Part shown: in pieces, positions 5,717-11,433 of the stretch
Position numbering within the stretch: position 1 is the stretch's first letter
Layout of the letters: each line of letters begins with the position of its first letter
Assembly (NCBI GenBank): GCA_016735355.1
Contig: JAERRQ010000173.1
Location: 1-11,433, forward strand
DNA: 11,433 nt
Source of the DNA: Desulfobacterales bacterium
GTDB taxonomy: Bacteria; Desulfobacterota; Desulfobacteria; Desulfobacterales; BuS5
Reading direction: 5' to 3'
Position numbers and translations under genes: made by a program
The notes under the pieces: generated by a model
The model's input: only the letters and a program-made list of their open reading frames with translations
Told to the model about the DNA's origin: nothing
Databases searched by the model: none

Positions 5717-8317
5717 ATGACTAATAAAAGAAAGAAACATAATACAGATTTGATGGACCGTATGGTTTTTATAGGATGCGGGCTGGCAGCTATTTATTGG
5801 ATTCTTGAATCTTTGATGACTACCTTGCAGAATGAAGGGACATCATTTATAAACAATTTTATTGGGTATAGTGCTGATGAAATTTTTGCTCGCCTGCTGG
5901 TATTCTGTTTTTTCCTGATATTCGGTTCCCACGCTCAGTATACAATCAACCAGCGCAGAAAGCTTGACGAGGCTCTAGTGAAGAGCGAGGAAAAATATAG
6001 AACAATTATTGAGAACATTGAAGATGGTTATTATGAAGCTGATCTTGAAGGATTTTTTTCTTTTGTCAATGATTCCATGAGCAGGATTACAGGATATTCC
6101 AAAGAGAAGTTGAGGACTGCCGGTTTTAGGCTTTTTACGGATGATAATAATTTTATAAAACTGAATGATACTCTTAAAAACATATTACAAAATGCCATAG
6201 ATACTGCTTTAATAGATTTGACATTTATAAAACCTGAAGGAACGGAATATTTTGTTGAGGCATCAGTTCATTTAAAAAAAGATTCCCGAGGCAGAGTAAA
6301 AGAATTCAGAGGGCTGATACGGGATGTTACAAGACGCAGACAAACAGAAGCTTTAAAGCAGGAAAAAGCCACGGCAGAGGCGGCTAGCAGGGCAAAAAGC
6401 GAATTCCTTGCCAACATGAGCCATGAGATAAGAACACCGCTAAATTCAATAATAGGCCTCATTGAGTTAATGTCTGATTCAAATCTTGATGCTGAACAAA
6501 AAGAAGATCTGGATGTTGTGCTGTCTGCGGCCTATGCGCTTCTTTCCATAATTAATGATATACTAGATTTTTCAAAAATTGAAGCTGGAAGACTGGAACT
6601 TGAGAACATAGCTGTAAACCTCAGGAACATGATCGGAGATTCTTTAAAAATAATTGCAAAAAATGCCCATGAAAAAGGGCTTGAACTTGCCTACCGGGTG
6701 GCACCTGACGTTCCTGATTACATATTAGGAGATTCTGCCCGATTAAGGCAGGTACTTTTAAACCTGGCGGGTAATGCAGTAAAATTCACTGAAAAAGGGG
6801 AGGTTATAGTCTCGGTTGAAGCGTCAATGTTTACAGAGACTAAAGTTGATCTTGTTTTTTCTGTTATAGATACCGGGATAGGTATTGCCGAAGATAAACT
6901 GGATAAGGTATTCAGCCCCTTTGAACAGGCGGACAGCGGCACATCAAGGAAGTTTGGAGGCACAGGGCTCGGTCTGGCAGTATCTGCGCAGCTTGTGGAA
7001 TTGATGGGTGGAACAATCCGGCTGGAAAGCGCCCCCGGCAAAGGGAGCAGCTTTTATTTTAGCGTTTCTTTTGATGTGTCGACAGACGCAAAGCCGGTTT
7101 TGCAGTCTAATGATTTAAGCGGCGTCAGGGCCCTGGTAGTTGACGATAATGCTTCAAGCTGCAACATCATAAAGGAGATGCTGGAAAGCTGGAATATTTC
7201 CGCAAAAAGTTCATTATTAACTGGGGAAGCAAAAAAAATATTAATAGATGCCGCTAACCATGGTGAACCCTTTGATCTTGTGATAATCGATTTTGATTTG
7301 GTAAATTCTGAAAAAAGCAGTTTGCCGGAATGGATAAAAAAAGATGATATTGTTAGTGCAAACATAATCATTATGCTCACATCATCATGTCATCGTAACT
7401 GCAAAGATCTGCTCGACTCCTATGCAAAGTCCAGAGTCAACAAACCTGTAAGGCCCTCGGATCTGCTTGATGCGGTAATGATTGCTCTCGATTTAAAAAA
7501 GATCGAATTCGGAACGGAGAAAAAAGTTTTTTACCCCGATCCCCAGATTGGTCATGAGTTGTTACATTTTCTTGTTGCCGAAGATACCCCCTTTAATCAG
7601 AAGTTTATCCGCCGTCTTCTTGACCGTTGGGGTTTTAAAGCAGAGATAGTTGAAAACGGTTATGAAGTCCTGGAGGCTTTGAAAAAAAAGAGTTACGATC
7701 TTCTGCTGATGGATATTCAGATGCCGGAGATGGATGGACTGGAGGCTGCCAAGGCTGTCAGGAAGATGGAGAAAGAAAAAGGCGGACATATACCGATTAT
7801 TGCCATGACCGCACATACAATGAAGGGTGACCGTGAATTATGCATAGACGCTGGTATGGATGATTATGTGTCAAAGCCCATCTCTTCCGAAGTACTTTAT
7901 CAAGCAATACAATCACTTCTGCCGGGGAGGTTGTCTGAAACAAATCCATTTTACAAAAAAGCAGGAAAGGATGTTATCTTTGATAAAGAGAGATTTTTGG
8001 AAATATTTGATAACGACTGGAATTTTTTTAAGGAATCTGTAGATATGTTTCAGGCAGACTATCCTGATATGATCGTGGCTGTAAAAAATGCGGTAAAGGA
8101 AAGTAATTCCAATGCCCTTAGACGTTCGGCCCATGCGTTAAAAGGAATATTGGGCAATTTCCAGGCGGAATCAGCTGTAGAAGCAGCTTATCATCTTGAA
8201 AAAATGGGTACCAACGGAAACTTCTGCGAAGCAGAAAATAAATGCAGGCAACTTGAATACGTAGTAGATAAATTTTCAAAAGAACTGTCCGGGTTTGTTG
8301 AGGATATAAAGGTTTGA
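5717..8317 (+). CDS. Membrane hybrid histidine kinase (PAS-HisKA-HATPase-REC-REC-HPt)
   Basis: This 866-residue phosphorelay protein is a complete tripartite sensor of BarA-like domain order. Two hydrophobic segments (about 16-34 and 57-72) flank a short extracytoplasmic loop. A PAS domain covers about 90-205. The phospho-acceptor motif SHEIRTP has His236. The ATPase domain shows NLAGNAVKFT (349-358), DTGIGI (385-390), the F box VFSPFEQ and GGTGLGL (414-420). The first receiver (about 470-592) has D476/D477, the likely phospho-site D525 and K576, although the usual MP after the acceptor is replaced. The second (about 616-735) is canonical, with E622/D623, D666 in MDIQMP, T698 and K720. A C-terminal HPt domain has His806 in SAHALKG. 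Phosphate can thus pass His236 to Asp to His806 and on to a separate receiver. The start is 18 bases after the upstream kinase, with AAAGG ahead of the ATG, and the stop overlaps the HD-GYP gene. The sensed ligand is not apparent. Confidence 0.95.
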   Translation: MTNKRKKHNTDLMDRMVFIGCGLAAIYWILESLMTTLQNEGTSFINNFIGYSADEIFARLLVFCFFLIFGSHAQYTINQRRKLDEALVKSEEKYRTIIENIEDGYYEADLEGFFSFVNDSMSRITGYSKEKLRTAGFRLFTDDNNFIKLNDTLKNILQNAIDTALIDLTFIKPEGTEYFVEASVHLKKDSRGRVKEFRGLIRDVTRRRQTEALKQEKATAEAASRAKSEFLANMSHEIRTPLNSIIGLIELMSDSNLDAEQKEDLDVVLSAAYALLSIINDILDFSKIEAGRLELENIAVNLRNMIGDSLKIIAKNAHEKGLELAYRVAPDVPDYILGDSARLRQVLLNLAGNAVKFTEKGEVIVSVEASMFTETKVDLVFSVIDTGIGIAEDKLDKVFSPFEQADSGTSRKFGGTGLGLAVSAQLVELMGGTIRLESAPGKGSSFYFSVSFDVSTDAKPVLQSNDLSGVRALVVDDNASSCNIIKEMLESWNISAKSSLLTGEAKKILIDAANHGEPFDLVIIDFDLVNSEKSSLPEWIKKDDIVSANIIIMLTSSCHRNCKDLLDSYAKSRVNKPVRPSDLLDAVMIALDLKKIEFGTEKKVFYPDPQIGHELLHFLVAEDTPFNQKFIRRLLDRWGFKAEIVENGYEVLEALKKKSYDLLLMDIQMPEMDGLEAAKAVRKMEKEKGGHIPIIAMTAHTMKGDRELCIDAGMDDYVSKPISSEVLYQAIQSLLPGRLSETNPFYKKAGKDVIFDKERFLEIFDNDWNFFKESVDMFQADYPDMIVAVKNAVKESNSNALRRSAHALKGILGNFQAESAVEAAYHLEKMGTNGNFCEAENKCRQLEYVVDKFSKELSGFVEDIKV

Positions 8318-9339
8318 ATATACTTGCCGTAGATGATGAGGCAGTAACGCTGAACCGTGTTAAACATTATCTGAAAAAGTGGGGTTATAATATCCTGACC
8401 GCCGGAAATGGTGTTGAGGCGCTGGAAAAATTTTTATCCGGAGATATTGATATTATACTTACAGACTGGATAATGCCTGAAATGGACGGTCCTGAGCTGA
8501 TAAAACAGGTACATAAAAACAGTAAACGCTATGTATATATAATTTTATTAACATCAAAGAGAGAGACTGGCGATCTTGTAAGCGCTCTTTCGGAAGGTGG
8601 AGCGGACGATTATATTGTAAAACCCTTTGATCCCGAAGAGTTGAGGGCAAGAGTCAGCGTGGGTGAACGGACAGTTCTGCTGGAGAGAAAATTATGGGAG
8701 TATAATAATGACCTGGAAAATACAGTCCGAATGCAGACCCGGATTATTCGTCAGACCCAGGAAGAAACAATTTTCAGATTGCTTAGTGCCCTCGAAGCAA
8801 GAGATAAAGAGACAGGCGGTCATGTTAGAAGGATAGGGCTTTACAGCGCCAGGTTAGCAAAAGCTGCGGGATGGACACAGGATAAGATTGATGATATTCT
8901 TATTGCCGCATCCATGCATGATATCGGCAAGATAGGAATTTCCGATTCAATTTTATGCAAAAAGGGAAGACTGACCGAAGATGAGTTTGAAATTATAAAA
9001 TCACATACAATAATCGGTGGACGAATTTTGGGTGATTCAAAGCTTCCCATGCTTCAGATGGCGTACGATATTGCCTTGTGTCATCATGAAAAATGGGATG
9101 GATCCGGTTATCCTTGCGGACTAATTGGCGAGCAGATTCCTGAAGCAGCCCGTCTCGTGGCTCTGGTTGATGTTTATGATGCCCTTGGACGGGAGCGCAT
9201 TTATCGCAAGGCTTTGAGTGAGGAAGGAGTTTTTGCCAAGATGTATAAAGAAAGGGAATCACATTTTAATCCATATTTATTTAACATATTCACTGAATTA
9301 ATACCTGAATTCAGAAATATTGCAAAGAATAATCCGTAG
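8314..9339 (+). CDS. Response regulator with HD-GYP cyclic-di-GMP phosphodiesterase domain
   Basis: This 341-residue protein is built like RpfG: an N-terminal receiver, a helical linker and an HD-GYP domain. The receiver (about 1-120) has D7-D8, phospho-acceptor D51 in LTDWIMPEMDG, T80 and K103 in KPF. The linker (about 122-155) is probably a signalling helix or coiled coil. The HD-GYP domain (about 156-330) keeps the metal- and substrate-binding residues: His170 in ETGGHVRR, HD at 202-203, His231, HH at 257-258, GYP at 265-267 in DGSGYPCGL, and D286 in LVDVYDAL. Such enzymes hydrolyse cyclic-di-GMP, and lower c-di-GMP generally favours motility. The start is a TTG that shares bases with the preceding TGA stop (TTGA overlap), with GAGGA about 10 bases upstream, so translation is probably coupled to the hybrid kinase. 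It is the most likely acceptor of phosphate from that kinase's HPt domain; the pairing is inferred from gene order. Confidence 0.94.
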   Translation: MNILAVDDEAVTLNRVKHYLKKWGYNILTAGNGVEALEKFLSGDIDIILTDWIMPEMDGPELIKQVHKNSKRYVYIILLTSKRETGDLVSALSEGGADDYIVKPFDPEELRARVSVGERTVLLERKLWEYNNDLENTVRMQTRIIRQTQEETIFRLLSALEARDKETGGHVRRIGLYSARLAKAAGWTQDKIDDILIAASMHDIGKIGISDSILCKKGRLTEDEFEIIKSHTIIGGRILGDSKLPMLQMAYDIALCHHEKWDGSGYPCGLIGEQIPEAARLVALVDVYDALGRERIYRKALSEEGVFAKMYKERESHFNPYLFNIFTELIPEFRNIAKNNP

Positions 9340-9359
9340 TTTTACAAAGGAGTTTATCA

Positions 9360-10541
9360 ATGGCAGGACCTTTAAAAGGCTTAAAAATAATAGATTTTTC
9401 AACTTTATTGCCAGGGCCTTATGCAACAATGGCGCTGGCAGATCTCGGGGCTGATGTTTTGCGTATTGTATCGGGTTCCAGACCTGATCTTACCGATTTT
9501 ATGCCTCCGATACTTCCCAATACAAAAATTTCAGCAAACGGAGCCTGGATGGGGCGTGGCAAACGTTCTGTCACTCTTAATCTTAAAGATAAAAGGGCGA
9601 TAAAAATAGTACATCAACTACTTGCCGATTACGATATCATTGTTGAGCAATTCCGGCCCGGTGTCATGGAAAGATTGGGATTAGGTTATTCCGATTTGAA
9701 AAAGGTTAACCCGGCAATTATATACGGTTCGCTCACAGGGTACGGTCAGACCGGCCCCTTGAGCAAGAAAGCCGGCCATGATATAAATTATATTTCCCGC
9801 TCAGGACTAATGAGCTATTCCGGTCGCAACGATACAGGACCAAGCCTGACAGGCATGCAGATAGCAGATGTAGCATCCGGTTCAAACAACATGATTATCG
9901 GTATTCTTTCTGCAGTCTACTACAGGAGCAATACCGGTAAGGGGCAGTATCTTGACATCTCCATGATGGATGGTGTCGTCGCCTTTAATGCTATGACAGG
10001 TGCGGCATTTCTCGCTGGTGGAGATGAACCCCTAAGAGAATCGGAATTTTTGAATGGCGGCTGTCTTTATGATTTTTATCAGACTGAAGATAATAAGTAT
10101 TTGAGTTTCGGAGGGCTGGAGCCCAAGTTTTTTTCAGCATTCTGCAAGGCAATCGGTTGCGATGATCTTATCGAAGGTGGAGTAAACCCTGAAGGACTAC
10201 AAGACATAAAGAAGAGGGTTCGAGAAATTATCAGGCAAAAGAGACTTGATGACTGGATGAAAATTTTTGATCAAGTCGATGCGTGCGTTGAGCCTGTTTT
10301 TACACTTGAAGAAGCTTTCCGCGATCCCCATATAATGGAACGCGGGCTGATTATAGACGTTGAAATTCCTGGAGGCGGCACTGTAAAACAGATTGCAAAC
10401 CCCATTAAGTTTTCCGAGACTCAGCCTGAGTATAACACCACCGGCCAACTGGCAGGTACACACACAAAAGATGTTTTGAAGTCACTTGGATATTCTGAAA
10501 ATGATGTGGAAGAATTTGAAAAGACAGGTCTTTTTTCTTAG
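9360..10541 (+). CDS. Class III CoA-transferase-fold protein, alpha-methylacyl-CoA racemase-like
   Basis: This 393-residue protein belongs to the CaiB/BaiF (class III CoA-transferase) family, with the typical start GLKIIDFSTLLPGPYATMALADLGADV and the region MGRGKRSVTLNLK. Residues matching the catalytic set of alpha-methylacyl-CoA racemase are present: His140 in AGHDINYI, Asp170 in QIADVASG, and Glu254 in GGLEPKFF. A racemase catalysing inversion at the carbon next to the thioester of branched acyl-CoAs is therefore at least as likely as a formyl- or succinyl-CoA transferase, which share the fold and the active-site Asp. A Shine-Dalgarno, AAAGGAG (9346-9352), sits 7 bases upstream of the ATG. 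The gene is 20 bases after the HD-GYP gene, without a visible terminator, so read-through from the signalling cassette is possible. The stop TAG overlaps the GTG start of the next gene by one base. The substrate cannot be deduced from the sequence. Confidence 0.85.
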   Translation: MAGPLKGLKIIDFSTLLPGPYATMALADLGADVLRIVSGSRPDLTDFMPPILPNTKISANGAWMGRGKRSVTLNLKDKRAIKIVHQLLADYDIIVEQFRPGVMERLGLGYSDLKKVNPAIIYGSLTGYGQTGPLSKKAGHDINYISRSGLMSYSGRNDTGPSLTGMQIADVASGSNNMIIGILSAVYYRSNTGKGQYLDISMMDGVVAFNAMTGAAFLAGGDEPLRESEFLNGGCLYDFYQTEDNKYLSFGGLEPKFFSAFCKAIGCDDLIEGGVNPEGLQDIKKRVREIIRQKRLDDWMKIFDQVDACVEPVFTLEEAFRDPHIMERGLIIDVEIPGGGTVKQIANPIKFSETQPEYNTTGQLAGTHTKDVLKSLGYSENDVEEFEKTGLFS

Positions 10542-11326
10542 TGCCTCAAAAAATTAAACGCCGATATTTTATCCTTACAATCACCGGGAGGTTATTTGGA
10601 AAGCTGACAGAAGCCGGCCGTGACCTGTTGCCTATAATCCTGGTCATCGTCGTTTTTCAGCTTGCCATACTTCGCCAGTCGTTTCCGGACCTCCTTGAGG
10701 TGCTTACGGGAACAGCCTTAGTGGTAATCGGCCTCATGCTGTTCGTACAGGGACTTGAAATGGGCCTGTTTCCGATCGGGGAGAACCTTGCCGTCGCCTT
10801 TGCACGAAAAGGGAGTCTGGTCTGGTTGCTGCTCTTTGGATTCGGCTTAGGATTTTCCACAACCGTGGCCGAGCCCGCCCTGATTGCCATAACCCAGGAA
10901 GCTGCAAAAGTGGCGGCTCAAGCGAACATTATCGAATCTGGCGACAACGCCAGGGCATCTTATGCTCTGGGCTTGCGCTTTACGGTGGCTGTGTCAGTGG
11001 GGCTGGCTATCGCGATTGGCATAATACGTATCCTGCGCGGCTGGCCTGTTCATTATCTGATTATCGCCGGCTACATGATTGTCGTTTTGATGACTTTAAT
11101 AGCCCCCAAGGAAATTGTGGGTATCGCCTATGACTCCGGAGGCGTCACCACGTCCACGATAACAGTGCCCCTTGTCACCGCTTTGGGGGTCGGCCTTGCT
11201 TCATCTATCCGGGGCCGTAACACCATGATGGACGGTATTGGCATGATTGCCTTTGCCTCACTGCTTCCTGTGATTTTTGTTTTGGGCTTTGGTATGATAG
11301 TATTCGGTGTTAAAGTAACATGGTAG
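10541..11326 (+). CDS. DUF1538 family membrane protein (first of a pair)
   Basis: This 261-residue hydrophobic protein resembles the DUF1538 family of integral membrane proteins, whose function is unknown to me but which are suspected to be transporters. Candidate membrane spans are at about 28-45, 56-75, 92-110, 145-163, 171-188, 205-222 and 234-256. Family-type signatures are LLPIILVIVVFQLAILRQ (29-46), TTVAEPALIAITQEA (107-121), and a glycine/threonine-rich segment, DSGGVTTSTITVP (198-210), probably a re-entrant or substrate-binding loop. The GTG at 10541 shares its G with the previous TAG stop and lacks a good Shine-Dalgarno, so coupling to the upstream gene is likely. The next gene begins immediately at 11327 and looks like a paralogue of its N-terminal part, as expected for paired DUF1538 genes. 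G+C is visibly higher than in the rest of the window, which may mean transfer or codon bias of an abundant membrane protein. Confidence 0.85.
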   Translation: MPQKIKRRYFILTITGRLFGKLTEAGRDLLPIILVIVVFQLAILRQSFPDLLEVLTGTALVVIGLMLFVQGLEMGLFPIGENLAVAFARKGSLVWLLLFGFGLGFSTTVAEPALIAITQEAAKVAAQANIIESGDNARASYALGLRFTVAVSVGLAIAIGIIRILRGWPVHYLIIAGYMIVVLMTLIAPKEIVGIAYDSGGVTTSTITVPLVTALGVGLASSIRGRNTMMDGIGMIAFASLLPVIFVLGFGMIVFGVKVTW

Positions 11327-11433
11327 ATGGATATGTTTATTGAAATTGCACAGACATTTATGGCTACATGCAGGGATGTTTTTCCGGTTCTGGCGCTCAT
11401 AGTGGGTTTCCAGTATATCGTTCTGCGCCAGCC
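11327..11433 (+). CDS. Second DUF1538 family membrane protein (5' end only)
   Basis: An ATG directly after the TAG stop of the previous gene (no gap) opens a frame that runs off the right edge, giving 35 visible residues. The first residues are MDMFIEIAQTFMATC. The segment DVFPVLALIVGFQYIVLRQ matches, position for position in character, DLLPIILVIVVFQLAILRQ near the start of the preceding DUF1538 protein. Both share the acidic residue, the proline, the hydrophobic helix and the VxFQxxxLRQ ending. This is strong internal evidence for a paralogous partner and for a two-gene DUF1538 unit, probably forming a heteromeric membrane complex. The fragment is too short to judge anything else. Confidence 0.75.
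   Translation, partial: MDMFIEIAQTFMATCRDVFPVLALIVGFQYIVLRQ

Noticed and set aside
6698..6716. TGGCAC followed by a sigma-54-like spacing
   Set aside because: The -12 GC element is missing (GTTCC) and the site lies inside the kinase coding region.
6718..7380. Minus-strand frames opposite the hybrid kinase
   Set aside because: They mirror conserved kinase and receiver motifs on the plus strand and have serine/proline-rich shadow composition.
1..11433. CRISPR array, tRNA/rRNA genes, insertion sequences or prophage genes
   Set aside because: No spaced direct repeats, no tRNA-like cloverleaf, no transposase or integrase motifs were seen; the two 14-bp arrays are tandem without spacers.

Overview
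The window is 11.4 kb with every gene on the + strand. It is AT-rich for most of its length and looks like a chromosomal segment of an anaerobic, flagellated Desulfobacterota (delta-proteobacterial, sulfate-reducer-like) bacterium. The pointers are a ferredoxin-dependent 2-oxoacid oxidoreductase, a small protein resembling the Desulfovibrio DVU0524/FlgM-associated family, a cysteine-cluster protein of a type I associate with this group, and large multi-domain phosphorelay kinases. The lineage is an inference.

Region 1 (1-3448) is a tightly spaced metabolic/housekeeping run. It holds the C-terminal end of a pyruvate:ferredoxin oxidoreductase beta subunit, nicotinate phosphoribosyltransferase (pncB, NAD salvage), a CBS-CBS-ACT ligand-sensing protein, a YkgJ-like cysteine-cluster protein, and a LOG-like (TIGR00725-type) Rossmann protein that overlaps it by 8 bases. 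Two successive junctions here carry tandem repeats of exactly 14 bp, each covering the stop codon of the upstream gene.

Region 2 (3474-3970) is a self-contained flagellar-type transcription unit. A promoter matching the enteric sigma-28 (FliA) consensus at every position, with the expected 11-base spacer, precedes one small FlgM-associated-like gene, which is followed by a hairpin and T-run. No other flagellar gene is in the window.

Region 3 (4181-9339) is a three-gene signalling cassette: a soluble REC-PAS-histidine kinase, a membrane hybrid kinase (PAS-HisKA-HATPase-REC-REC-HPt), and a REC-HD-GYP cyclic-di-GMP phosphodiesterase whose TTG start overlaps the kinase stop codon. Together they make a plausible sensor-to-phosphorelay-to-c-di-GMP-degradation pathway. 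Its position next to a sigma-28 gene suggests, but does not prove, a motility/sessility role.

Region 4 (9360-11433) starts with a class III CoA-transferase-fold protein that has the alpha-methylacyl-CoA racemase catalytic residues. Two adjacent DUF1538 membrane protein genes follow, the second cut by the window edge. G+C rises visibly at the DUF1538 pair.
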